The notes under the pieces were generated by a model. That model was given only the letters and a program-made list of their open reading frames with translations. It did no database searches and was not told where the DNA came from. Below are positions 36,544 through 45,082 of a stretch of 64,000 nt of DNA, piece after piece. The number at the start of each line of letters is the position of its first letter. Positions within the stretch are counted from its first letter, which is position 1. The DNA is from Tenacibaculum holothuriorum (GTDB lineage Bacteria > Bacteroidota > Bacteroidia > Flavobacteriales > Flavobacteriaceae). The DNA lies in NCBI RefSeq assembly GCF_002120225.1, contig NZ_LAPZ01000012.1, positions 25,440-89,439 of the forward strand, given 5' to 3'. A program made the position numbers and the translations under genes.

Positions 36544-36819
36544 TTATACGATAGCCATAATATCAGCCTCACGCATCATTAAATAATCCTTTCCTTCTAA
36601 TTTTAATTCAGTACCAGAGTATTTTCCGTATAAAACAGTGTCACCAACTTTAACTGTTAAAGGTTCGTCTTTTTTACCGTTTCCTATGGCAACAACAGTA
36701 CCTTTTTGTGGCTTTTCTTTAGCGTTATCTGGAATGATAATTCCAGAAGCGGTAGTAGTTTCTGCTGCAGCTGGTTCTACAAGAACTCTATCTGCTAAAG
36801 GTTTAATGTTTAATCCCAT
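36544..36819 (-). CDS. groS: Co-chaperonin GroES (Hsp10)
   Basis: The 91-residue protein caps GroEL. It has the standard [15 protein letters not shown] opening, the mobile loop with [16 protein letters not shown] near residue 26, and [23 protein letters not shown] at the end. It is the first gene of the groES-groEL operon, with a likely promoter about 50 bases upstream. Confidence 0.97.
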   Translation of the reverse strand: MGLNIKPLADRVLVEPAAAETTTASGIIIPDNAKEKPQKGTVVAIGNGKKDEPLTVKVGDTVLYGKYSGTELKLEGKDYLMMREADIMAIV

Positions 36820-36871
36820 TTTATATATTTTGTATGATTAATTTTTAGTTTAACTGTTTTGATTTTGTCAG

Positions 36872-36900
36872 AAATTATGCCAACAAAAGATTACTGTCAA
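36872..36900 (-). promoter_or_regulatory. groES-groEL promoter candidate
   Basis: On the minus strand TTGACA (36900-36895) is followed after 17 bases by TAATTT (36877-36872). The -7 part is a partial match to TAnnTTTG. It lies about 52 bases before the groES ATG. Confidence 0.45.
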
Positions 36901-36926
36901 ATTTACTATGAGATTTTAGTTGAGTC

Positions 36927-36963
36927 AAAAAAAAATGCCAACGTGTCATTACGTTGGCATTTT
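36927..36963 (-). terminator. Intrinsic terminator after secG
   Basis: A 13-bp stem AAAATGCCAACGT (36932-36944) / ACGTTGGCATTTT (36951-36963) is followed on the minus strand by a run of T. It ends the lptE-TPR-secG transcript. Confidence 0.85.
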
Positions 36964-36983
36964 AAATTATATAGAGTGTTCTA

Positions 36984-37316
36984 TTATTGAACGCTATCTT
37001 TTGTAGTATTTGTAGTTGCAGGAGTCTGCGTAGTAGTTTCTACATTTTCTAAAGTACTATCTAATTGAGGAGCGTTGTCTCCGTTACCTCTATCAATTGC
37101 AAAGTTAGCTAATAAGATTAAAGCGAACATCGCAATAGCTAAAGTCCATGTAGTACGGTCTAAAAAGCTATTAGTATTTTGAACACCTCCAATACTTTGT
37201 CCAGCACCACCACCGAAAGAAGATGATAAACCTCCTCCTTTAGGATTCTGAACCATAACGATTAATATTAATGCTATTGCAACAATTAAAATTAGTATTA
37301 AAATAGGTAAATACAT
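36984..37316 (-). CDS. secG: Preprotein translocase subunit SecG
   Basis: SecG is the small accessory subunit of the SecYEG channel in the inner membrane. The 110-residue protein has two transmembrane segments (about 2-22 and 55-75) and the family loop VQNPKGGGLSSSFGG between them, then a Thr/Asn-rich cytoplasmic or disordered tail. It lies 5 bases after the TPR gene and ends the operon. Confidence 0.93.
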   Translation of the reverse strand: MYLPILILILIVAIALILIVMVQNPKGGGLSSSFGGGAGQSIGGVQNTNSFLDRTTWTLAIAMFALILLANFAIDRGNGDNAPQLDSTLENVETTTQTPATTNTTKDSVQ

Positions 37317-37321
37317 AATAT

Positions 37322-38062
37322 CTAGTTTTTTTGTAAAATTTGTATTCTCTTAATTTGGTCTGCAAAGAAACCACTTTTTTCTGGATATTTCAAACTTAAT
37401 ATTTTATAAGCTTGAATTGCACTATCGTACTTCTTTTGCTCTAGGTAAACTTTGGCTAAAGTTTCGGTCATCAACTGCGATGATTGTTGTGTTTCTTTAA
37501 CTTTAAAGTCATTACTAGCGTTTTTATTTGGACGACTAATTTTCGGACTATTTTCTATAAATCGATTGATAATGTCGTCTTGTTCTGAGACAGGTTGTTC
37601 TTTTTCTGGAACTATTTTTTCTGTTGAATTCTCAGTTCTATCAATTATCTTTTGAGTTGAAAGTTGTAACCACTGATTAAAAGAAAAAGATTCATTTCTA
37701 TCGAAAGCTAATGGTTTACCAATCGCTAATTCTTTTTCGATAATTGATTTTTCAGTAGCTTTCTTTTTAGAAAAAAGAACTTCCTTTAAACTCAGTTTTT
37801 CTTCCTTTTCTTGGTGATCTTTAAAAGATTTTGAAGTGATAAAATCGAAAAGAACAGTTCTGTTACTTGTGTGGGCTGCGGTAATTTTTAGCTCATTGTT
37901 GTATTTATAACTTTCTTGATTTTTTAATGCTTTTAAATACAAAGCTCTAGCCGATTGAAAATACGGATGCTTTTCAACGATTTGTTTAACTTCTATTGTT
38001 TTATTTGAAGTTATTAAATGTGGCTGCTCTAGAGATTTTATGTATTCTTCTTTTTTAATCAT
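37322..38062 (-). CDS. TPR-containing protein between lptE and secG
   Basis: The 246-residue soluble protein has no signal peptide. Its C-terminal 60 residues (MTETLAKVYLEQKKYDSAIQAY and KYPEKSGFFADQIKRIQ) look like one to two tetratricopeptide repeats, and the rest is charged and low in complexity. The start codon overlaps the lptE stop region by one base. Proteins like this recur between lptE and secG in Flavobacteriia; a scaffold role is possible, but no function is known. Confidence 0.75.
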   Translation of the reverse strand: MIKKEEYIKSLEQPHLITSNKTIEVKQIVEKHPYFQSARALYLKALKNQESYKYNNELKITAAHTSNRTVLFDFITSKSFKDHQEKEEKLSLKEVLFSKKKATEKSIIEKELAIGKPLAFDRNESFSFNQWLQLSTQKIIDRTENSTEKIVPEKEQPVSEQDDIINRFIENSPKISRPNKNASNDFKVKETQQSSQLMTETLAKVYLEQKKYDSAIQAYKILSLKYPEKSGFFADQIKRIQILQKN

Positions 38063-38568
38063 TACCAGTTAGCTACCGAAGCATTAAAAATATCTTGTGT
38101 AATACGTTCTAAAATTTCTTCTAAAGCGGTTTCTAGAGTACCACCAATTAATTGTTGGTCAGCAGGAAAATCATAATAAAAAGAGAACTGTTTTTCAAAA
38201 TTATCTTTTTCTTTTTCCTTGTTTGTATAACGAACATTTACAGTAATTGTTAAACGGTTTTGTGCTGCGGTTTGTTGTGCAGTTGCACTCATTGGAGTGA
38301 TTCTATATCCAGTAATTTCTCCTTCAAAATGCAAATCTCCGTTCGAATTAACCAGTGTTAAATTCGTTTGACGAGTGAATAAATCTTGTAAAGTTTGTGT
38401 GAAATTTTGGCTTAAAGTAGGTTCTACTAAAGGTGCTTGATTTGGGAAAAAATCAATTTGAATTGTTTCCGCATTACCTGTACTTCCTCCTGAAAAAGAA
38501 TAAGCACCGCAACCAATAATTGTTGAAATTGTGACTATTGAAAAAAGAAAATATAAAAGCTTCTTCAT
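38062..38568 (-). CDS. lptE: LPS-assembly lipoprotein LptE family
   Basis: LptE plugs and supports the LptD barrel that inserts lipopolysaccharide into the outer membrane. The 168-residue protein has a lipoprotein signal (IIGC, Cys20), then the family pattern CGAYSFSGGS, ETIQIDFFPNQAPLVEP and a C-terminal ITQDIFN. This is the Bacteroidota LptE type. It heads the lptE-TPR-secG operon. Confidence 0.88.
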   Translation of the reverse strand: MKKLLYFLFSIVTISTIIGCGAYSFSGGSTGNAETIQIDFFPNQAPLVEPTLSQNFTQTLQDLFTRQTNLTLVNSNGDLHFEGEITGYRITPMSATAQQTAAQNRLTITVNVRYTNKEKEKDNFEKQFSFYYDFPADQQLIGGTLETALEEILERITQDIFNASVANW

Positions 38569-38587
38569 GTTGTTTTTTTGCTTCTTT

Positions 38588-38628
38588 AGAACTTTTTGAA
38601 AGATAGAAAATTGTAATGAAAAAGTTCT
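38588..38628. repeat. 10-bp inverted repeat between sigma-54 activator gene and lptE
   Basis: AGAACTTTTT (38588-38597) and AAAAAGTTCT (38619-38628) are exact reverse complements around a 21-base loop. No T-run follows on the minus strand, so it is not a standard terminator; it may be an operator or mRNA hairpin in the lptE leader. Confidence 0.4.
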
Positions 38629-38641
38629 GTTAAAATATAAT

Positions 38642-39883
38642 TTATAAATCGTACTGCTTTATTTTTCTATAAAGTGTACGTTCAGAAATTCCTAATTCTT
38701 GAGCGGCAAGTTTACGCTTACCATTGTTTTTTTCCAGAGATTTTTTAATCATCTCGATTTCTTTTTCTTGTAACGACAAGTTTTCATCTTCTTCAATAGT
38801 TTCAGCAAAGTCAAAACTATTAGTTACTGTTGATGAAGATTGAGGAATTTGAACCACTTCGATATTAGAAGTTTCTGTAGTTGGTGTTGGTTGCTCTTGG
38901 TAAATCCGTTGAATAAGTCCGTGATTTGCTTCTTGCACTTGTTTAGAATTTCCGTTTTTCATCAAGTCTAGTGTTAACTTTTTTAAGTCGTTAATATCAT
39001 TTCGCATATCAAACAAGATTTTATACATAATATCTCGTTCGTTTGCAAAATCGGATTGATTGGAAGTTGTATTACCAAGAACAGCGGGTAAATTCCCTTT
39101 AATATTTGGTAAATACTGAATTAATTTATCGGTAGTAATAGTTCTGTTTTCCTCTACAACAGAGATTTGTTCAGCAATATTTCTTAACTGACGAATGTTA
39201 CCAGGAAAGTTGTAATTCAAAAGAATTTTGGTAGCGTCTTCGTCTAAACGAATGGTAGGCATTCGGTATTTTTGAGCAAAATCTGCTGCAAATTTTCTGA
39301 ATAACAAATGAATATCTTCACCTCTTTCTCGTAATGGAGGAAGAGGAATTTCAATAGTGCTTAAACGATAGTATAAATCTTCACGAAACTTACCTTTGGC
39401 AATAGCATCGTGCATATTTACATTGGTAGCAGCTACGATTCGAACATTGGTTTTTTGCACTTGAGAAGAACCTACTTTAATAAACTCTCCATTTTCAAGA
39501 ACACGTAACAAACGTACTTGTGTGGTAAGTGGTAATTCACCTACTTCATCTAAGAAAATTGTACCGCCATCGGCAACTTCAAAGTATCCTTTTCTTGCAG
39601 AAGTAGCTCCAGTAAAGGCTCCTTTTTCATGACCAAATAATTCACTGTCAATCGTTCCTTCTGGAATAGCACCACAGTTTACAGCAATGTATTTGGCGTG
39701 TTTTCGGTGAGATAATTGATGAATAATCTTAGGCACATTCTCTTTACCAACACCACTTTCACCAACAACTAAAACAGAAATATCGGTAGGAGCAACTCGG
39801 ATTGCTTTTTCGATAGCGCGGTTTAATTGCACATCGTTTCCAATAATTCCAAATCGTTGTTTTATAGCTTGTAAACTTTCCAT
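38642..39883 (-). CDS. Sigma-54-dependent transcriptional activator (AAA+, Fis HTH)
   Basis: The 413-residue protein starts directly with the AAA+ sigma-54 interaction domain: Walker A GESGVGKE at 41-48, the sigma-54-contacting GAFTGA at 88-93, Walker B TIFLDEVGEL near 109, and the arginine-finger region. After a linker of about 100 residues there is a C-terminal Fis-type helix-turn-helix (RKLAAQELGISERTLYRKI). It lacks a receiver or other N-terminal sensor, so control must come from a partner or expression level. It lies between miaB and lptE on the same strand. Confidence 0.93.
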   Translation of the reverse strand: MESLQAIKQRFGIIGNDVQLNRAIEKAIRVAPTDISVLVVGESGVGKENVPKIIHQLSHRKHAKYIAVNCGAIPEGTIDSELFGHEKGAFTGATSARKGYFEVADGGTIFLDEVGELPLTTQVRLLRVLENGEFIKVGSSQVQKTNVRIVAATNVNMHDAIAKGKFREDLYYRLSTIEIPLPPLRERGEDIHLLFRKFAADFAQKYRMPTIRLDEDATKILLNYNFPGNIRQLRNIAEQISVVEENRTITTDKLIQYLPNIKGNLPAVLGNTTSNQSDFANERDIMYKILFDMRNDINDLKKLTLDLMKNGNSKQVQEANHGLIQRIYQEQPTPTTETSNIEVVQIPQSSSTVTNSFDFAETIEEDENLSLQEKEIEMIKKSLEKNNGKRKLAAQELGISERTLYRKIKQYDL

Positions 39884-39964
39884 TTCCTTTTCTAGAATAG
39901 AGAAAAAAGAATTAAGAGAAAAGATTGTGTCTTTATTCTTTTCTCTTGATTCTCGTTTCTAAAG

Positions 39965-41419
39965 TTAATTATTTTCTGAGTATCCTACAGCAGTTCCTTT
40001 TAATGTGGTTGAAGTACAATCTTCAATTTTTACATTCACAAATTCTCCCATTTTATAATGTTCTTTTGGGAATACTACTACGGTGTTTTGTGTATTACGT
40101 CCTTTCCACTCGTTTTCATTCTTCTTAGAAGTTCCTTCAATTAAAACTTCTTGAATTTTTCCAACCTGCTCCCTAGTTCTAAATAAACTATGCTCTTGTT
40201 GTAAATTAATGATTTCTTGTAAACGACGTTTTTTTGTTTCTAACGGAATGTCATCTTCCATTTTCTTAGCAGCTAAGGTTCCTGGGCGTTCAGAGTATGC
40301 AAACATAAAACCAAAACTATATTTAACCTTTTCCATTAAGTCAAGTGTATCTTTATGATCTTGTTCAGTCTCTCCACAGAAACCAGCAATCATATCTTGA
40401 CTTAAATTCATCTCAGGGATGATTTTATAGATGTTTTCTACTAATTCTAAATATTCTTCACGAGTATGTAATCTATTCATGGCTTTTAACATTGCATTAC
40501 TTCCGCTTTGAATTGGTAAATGAATGTATTTACAAATGTTTTTATGTTTTGCCATGACATGAATTACATCTAAGGTCATGTCTTGAGGATTCGATGTAGA
40601 GAATCTAAAACGCATCTTAGGGAACTCAGTTGCACACATGTCTAATAATTGTGCGAAATCTACTGCAGTTGCTTGTGCCATTTCAGAAGCTTTTTTGAAA
40701 TCTTTTTTCAATCCGCCTCCATACCATAAATATGAATCTACGTTTTGACCTAATAAAGTAATTTCCTTGAAGTTTTTGTCGTGCATAGAACGAATTTCTT
40801 CAATAATACTTTTTGGGTCACGACTACGCTCACGTCCTCTAGTAAAAGGTACTACACAGAAAGTACACATATTGTCACATCCACGTGTAATAGATACGAA
40901 TGCAGAAACTCCGTTAGAATTTAAACGAACTGGAGAAACATCTGCATAAGTTTCTTCTTTAGATAAGATTACGTTTACTGCATCTCTTCCAGCTTCAACT
41001 TCCTCAACTAAATTAGGTAAATCTCTATATGCATCAGGCCCAACAACTAAGTCTACAATTTTTTCCTCTTCTAAGAATTTTGCTTTTAATCGTTCTGCCA
41101 TACAACCTAAAACTCCAACTTTCATTTTAGGATTTACCTTTTTTACGGCATTGTATTTTTTTAGGCGATTACGAACTGTTGTTTCTGCCTTTTCACGAAT
41201 AGAGCAAGTATTTACTAAAACTAAGTCAGCCTCTTCCATGTTGTTGGTCGTATTAAAACCTTCTTCAGAAAGAATTGAAGCTACAATTTCACTATCGTTC
41301 ATATTCATTTGACAACCATAACTTTCGATAAAAAGTTTCTTGCTGTTACCTTCCTTCTTTTCAGTTAACAAGGGTTTTCCTTGTATTTTCTCGTCTATTA
41401 CTTTCTCTACTTGTTCCAT
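39965..41419 (-). CDS. miaB: tRNA-2-methylthio-N6-dimethylallyladenosine synthase
   Basis: MiaB is a radical-SAM methylthiotransferase acting on i6A37 of tRNAs. The 484-residue protein has the N-terminal UPF0004 domain (SYGCQMNMNDSE and the two later cysteines), the radical-SAM cluster GCDNMCTFC near residue 166, and a C-terminal TRAM domain. The last part ends with the TAVGYSENN stretch. It is upstream of the sigma-54 activator, 81 bases apart. Confidence 0.96.
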   Translation of the reverse strand: MEQVEKVIDEKIQGKPLLTEKKEGNSKKLFIESYGCQMNMNDSEIVASILSEEGFNTTNNMEEADLVLVNTCSIREKAETTVRNRLKKYNAVKKVNPKMKVGVLGCMAERLKAKFLEEEKIVDLVVGPDAYRDLPNLVEEVEAGRDAVNVILSKEETYADVSPVRLNSNGVSAFVSITRGCDNMCTFCVVPFTRGRERSRDPKSIIEEIRSMHDKNFKEITLLGQNVDSYLWYGGGLKKDFKKASEMAQATAVDFAQLLDMCATEFPKMRFRFSTSNPQDMTLDVIHVMAKHKNICKYIHLPIQSGSNAMLKAMNRLHTREEYLELVENIYKIIPEMNLSQDMIAGFCGETEQDHKDTLDLMEKVKYSFGFMFAYSERPGTLAAKKMEDDIPLETKKRRLQEIINLQQEHSLFRTREQVGKIQEVLIEGTSKKNENEWKGRNTQNTVVVFPKEHYKMGEFVNVKIEDCTSTTLKGTAVGYSENN

Positions 41420-41532
41420 GAAATTCTAAAATCGTGATAAATAGTGTGCAAAGATACAACCAAAAAATATATTTGATGACAAATTGTCATTAAAAATAGC
41501 TGTTGCGAAAAAGAATACTTTTTTAAAGTTGA

Positions 41533-41540
41533 TATATTTG
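41533..41540 (+). promoter_or_regulatory. -7 box upstream of the 261-residue membrane protein
   Basis: TATATTTG fits TAnnTTTG and ends 24 bases before ATG 41565. It lies downstream of an alternative TTG start at 41484, which supports the later ATG. Confidence 0.5.
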
Positions 41541-41564
41541 TGGCAATCAACTATAAAAAAAGAA

Positions 41565-42350
41565 ATGAGTAAAATTTTAATGTTATCTGAGAAGATTAGA
41601 AATGCAAAGTATTTAGATTTTGGAACTGTTTTAAATGAAATTATTGAAACGTTTAAAAAAGTTTGGGTTCAAGGAATATTGTTATTCCTGTTTTCAATGA
41701 TTGTTATGTTACCTATTATAATTCTTGTTTATGTACCCTTAATAAGTGTATCGCTAATGCATTCTCAGAATGGAAGTGTTGATACTGAGGTGTTTTCTGA
41801 AATGTTTGCAGGTGCTTCAATTATGTATGTCTTATTATTAGTGGTTTTGTTTTTAGCTTTGGCAGCAACAAGTACTGCTTTAATAGCAGGATTTTATAGA
41901 ATTGTAAAAACTTTAGATGAAGAAGGAAGCGTAAGTGTATCAGACTTTTTCTGTTTTTTCAATCTTGAACATTTAACTAAAATGTTATTGCTAAGTTTAA
42001 TAACAATATTAATAGCTGTAGGGTCTGCATTATTGTGTTATCTTCCTTTGTTTTATACAATGGTACCGATTTCATTTTTCTCAATAATTTTTGCATTTAA
42101 TCCAGAAGAATCAGTGGGAGATATTGTTAAAATAGGATTTCAATTAGGAACAAAGAAGTGGGGAATTTCATTTGGACTGATGCTTTTAATAGGAATATCG
42201 GTAATGATATTAAGTTTCTTAACTTGTGGGATAGGTAACTTATTCCTAATATCTTTATCATACTTACCTGTATATGTAATTTATAAAAATGTTATAGGTT
42301 TTGAAAGTGATGATAAACCAGAAGCTATAGAAACTGTAGATTCAGAATAG
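41565..42350 (+). CDS. Polytopic membrane protein of unknown function
   Basis: From ATG 41565 the protein has 261 residues with about five or six transmembrane segments: a soluble start (MLSEKIRNAKYLDFGTVLNEIIETFKK is split by charged residues), then hydrophobic stretches at about 38-65, 90-115, 145-170, 185-200 and 215-245. Similar flavobacterial proteins are often labelled 'beta-carotene 15,15'-monooxygenase' without evidence, and that name is not supported by any motif here. An in-frame TTG at 41484 lies upstream of the promoter and is rejected. Confidence 0.75.
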   Translation: MSKILMLSEKIRNAKYLDFGTVLNEIIETFKKVWVQGILLFLFSMIVMLPIIILVYVPLISVSLMHSQNGSVDTEVFSEMFAGASIMYVLLLVVLFLALAATSTALIAGFYRIVKTLDEEGSVSVSDFFCFFNLEHLTKMLLLSLITILIAVGSALLCYLPLFYTMVPISFFSIIFAFNPEESVGDIVKIGFQLGTKKWGISFGLMLLIGISVMILSFLTCGIGNLFLISLSYLPVYVIYKNVIGFESDDKPEAIETVDSE

Positions 42351-42373
42351 TGTATCATCATAAAAAAATATAT

Positions 42374-42408
42374 AAAAACTCCTTTTCTTAAACGATTAGG
42401 AGTTTTTT
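42374..42408 (+). terminator. Intrinsic terminator
   Basis: A 10-bp stem AAAAACTCCT (42374-42383) / AGGAGTTTTT (42398-42407) with a T-run ends the membrane protein gene. Confidence 0.8.
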
Positions 42409-42477
42409 ATTTAAGGTTAAATAAAGTTTAAAAATGGATTTTTTTTCAATTCAATAATTATTAAAAAAAAAACATAC

Positions 42478-42485
42478 TACTTTTG
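42478..42485 (+). promoter_or_regulatory. topA -7 box
   Basis: TACTTTTG fits TAnnTTTG, preceded by an A-rich tract, and ends 54 bases before the topA ATG. Confidence 0.5.
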
Positions 42486-42539
42486 CAAATCGAAGAGCAC
42501 TATATATAATATGGTGTAAATGTGAATTGAAATAAACAT

Positions 42540-45026
42540 ATGGCAAAGAATTTAGTAATAGTAGAGTCACCTGCAAAGGCAAAAACCATTGAGAAGTTTT
42601 TAGGAAAAGATTTTCAAGTAGAATCGAGTTTTGGACACATTGCAGATTTACCATCTAAAGAATTAGGTGTAAATGTAGAAGGAGACTTTAAACCTAAATA
42701 TATAGTATCTACCGACAAAAAAGCGGTGGTAAAAAAATTAAAAGATTTAGCAAAGAAAGCAGAAACAGTTTGGTTAGCTTCCGATGAGGATCGTGAGGGA
42801 GAAGCTATTGCATGGCACTTAGCTGAGCAATTAAAATTAGATGAAAATAAAACCAAGCGTATTGTTTTTCATGAAATTACTAAAAAAGCCATTTTAAAAG
42901 CAGTAGAGAATCCAAGAGATATTAACTACAATTTAGTTAACGCGCAACAAGCACGTAGGGTTTTAGATAGATTAGTTGGTTATGAACTTTCCCCTGTTTT
43001 ATGGAGGAAAGTAAAAGGAGGATTATCAGCGGGTAGAGTACAATCGGTTGCGGTACGTTTAATTGTAGAACGTGAGCGTTCAATTGAAGAATTTACGCCT
43101 GTAGCTTCTTACAGAGTAGATGCTGAGTTTATTAATGCAGAAGGAAAGAAGTTTAAAGCAAAGCTTGGAAAGAATTTTGAAACAAAGAAAGAAGCAGAAG
43201 AATTTTTAAACTCTTGTATAAATGCTGATTTCTCTGTAGCAGATTTGCAAAAAAAACCAGCAAAAAAATCCCCTGCACCGCCATTTACAACATCAACATT
43301 GCAGCAGGAAGCTTCAAGGAAATTAGGTTTTCCAGTAGCAAAGACAATGATGATGGCACAACGTTTATATGAAGCGGGATTGATTACGTATATGAGAACA
43401 GATAGTGTAAACTTATCTGACGATGCAAAAAATGCAGCTCAAGAAGAAATAACAGATTCTTATGGAGCAGAATATAGTAAGCCAAGAAATTTCTCAACAA
43501 AATCTAAAGGAGCGCAAGAAGCGCACGAAGCGATTCGTCCTACGAATATGACGCGTCATGAAGTTTCAGTAGATTATGATCAAGATCGCTTATATAGTTT
43601 AATCTGGAAGCGTACCATAGCTTCTCAAATGAGCGATGCGAAATTAGAAAGAACTGCTGTAAAGATTGATAACAATAAGAATGATAAGCAGTTCAATGCA
43701 AACGGAGAGGTAATTACTTTTGAAGGATTCCTTAAAGTGTATTTAGAAGGAACTGATCATGAAGAGGAAGAGCAAGCAGGAATGTTGCCTAAGATGAAAG
43801 TAGGTGAAAACTTAGAGAATGAGTTTATCACAGCTACTGAACGTTATACACGTCCGCCAGCAAGATTTACCGAAGCTGTTTTGGTAAAACGTTTAGAGGA
43901 ATTAGGAATTGGTCGTCCGTCTACGTATGCACCTACGATTTCTACGATTCAAAGAAGACAGTACATAGAAAAAGGAACAGTAGAAGGTTTAGAAAGAAAT
44001 TATGCGCAATTAAAATTGACAAATAATAAACTTTCAGAAAAAGAACTAACCGAAAGAGTTGGGTCAGATAAAGGAAAATTAGTTCCGACAGATATAGGAA
44101 ATATTGTAAACGATTTCTTAGTAGCGAATTTCGATTCTATTTTAGATTATGGATTTACGGCTAAAGTAGAAAATGAGTTTGATGAAATTGCTGAAGGTAA
44201 AGAAGACTGGACAGCAATGATAAAAGAATTCTATAATAATTTTCACGTGGTTGTAGAGGATGTTGCAGCTAATGCGGAAAGAGCTAGTGGTCAAAGATTA
44301 TTAGGAATAGACCCTGAAAGCGGAAAGAATGTATATGTGCGTTTAGGTCGCTTTGGAGCTATGGTGCAAATAGGAGAAGCTACTGATGAAGAAAAGCCAA
44401 AGTTTGCAAGCTTACAAGGAGATCAAACATTAAGTTCGATTACTTATGAAGAGGCTATGGATTTATTCAAATTACCTAAAACATTAGGTGATTATGAAAG
44501 TAAAGAAGTAGTTGTAGCAAATGGTCGTTTTGGGCCTTATATAAAGTTTGATGGTAAATATGTGTCTTTAGATAAAGGAGAAAATCCAATGTCTGTAGAC
44601 ATGGATAGAGCTATAGAATTAATTGAAGCAAAGAGAAAAGCAGATGCTCCAATTGGTGAATATGAAGGAATGCCAATTCAAAAAGGTGTTGGTCGTTTTG
44701 GCCCTTTTATAAAATGGAATTCAATTTTTATCAACGTAAACAAGAAATATGATTTCGATAACTTATCTCAAGAAGATTTAGAAGAATTAATTGAAGATAA
44801 GAAACGAAAAGAACGTGAAAAATTAATTCACAATTTCGAAGAAGTAGGAATTCGAGTTGAAAAAGCACGTTGGGGTAGGTTTAATGTTATAAAAGGTAAA
44901 ATAAAGGTAGAATTGCCAAAAACTACAGAGATAGAGAAAATGACGCAAGAAGAAGCTGTAAAATTAATTGAGGCAAAGACACCTAAAAAGAAGACGACAA
45001 AAAAGAAATCAACAAAAAAGAAATAA
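42540..45026 (+). CDS. topA: DNA topoisomerase I
   Basis: TopA relaxes negative supercoils through a transient phosphotyrosine. The 828-residue protein has the TOPRIM domain (NLVIVESPAKAKTIEKFLG at 4-22 and ASDEDREGEAIAWHL near 80), the catalytic tyrosine in LITYMRTDS near residue 283, and EAHEAIRPTN. The C-terminal part has repeated zinc-free topoisomerase C-terminal units, each with GRFGP(Y/F)IK, and ends in a very Lys-rich tail. It is followed by an arginase-like gene and the gld operon. Confidence 0.97.
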   Translation: MAKNLVIVESPAKAKTIEKFLGKDFQVESSFGHIADLPSKELGVNVEGDFKPKYIVSTDKKAVVKKLKDLAKKAETVWLASDEDREGEAIAWHLAEQLKLDENKTKRIVFHEITKKAILKAVENPRDINYNLVNAQQARRVLDRLVGYELSPVLWRKVKGGLSAGRVQSVAVRLIVERERSIEEFTPVASYRVDAEFINAEGKKFKAKLGKNFETKKEAEEFLNSCINADFSVADLQKKPAKKSPAPPFTTSTLQQEASRKLGFPVAKTMMMAQRLYEAGLITYMRTDSVNLSDDAKNAAQEEITDSYGAEYSKPRNFSTKSKGAQEAHEAIRPTNMTRHEVSVDYDQDRLYSLIWKRTIASQMSDAKLERTAVKIDNNKNDKQFNANGEVITFEGFLKVYLEGTDHEEEEQAGMLPKMKVGENLENEFITATERYTRPPARFTEAVLVKRLEELGIGRPSTYAPTISTIQRRQYIEKGTVEGLERNYAQLKLTNNKLSEKELTERVGSDKGKLVPTDIGNIVNDFLVANFDSILDYGFTAKVENEFDEIAEGKEDWTAMIKEFYNNFHVVVEDVAANAERASGQRLLGIDPESGKNVYVRLGRFGAMVQIGEATDEEKPKFASLQGDQTLSSITYEEAMDLFKLPKTLGDYESKEVVVANGRFGPYIKFDGKYVSLDKGENPMSVDMDRAIELIEAKRKADAPIGEYEGMPIQKGVGRFGPFIKWNSIFINVNKKYDFDNLSQEDLEELIEDKKRKEREKLIHNFEEVGIRVEKARWGRFNVIKGKIKVELPKTTEIEKMTQEEAVKLIEAKTPKKKTTKKKSTKKK

Positions 45027-45082
45027 AGTTGGAGGTGTAATAAAATTGTTAGTATCTTGCGCCAAAGATATTTTCCCCTAAA

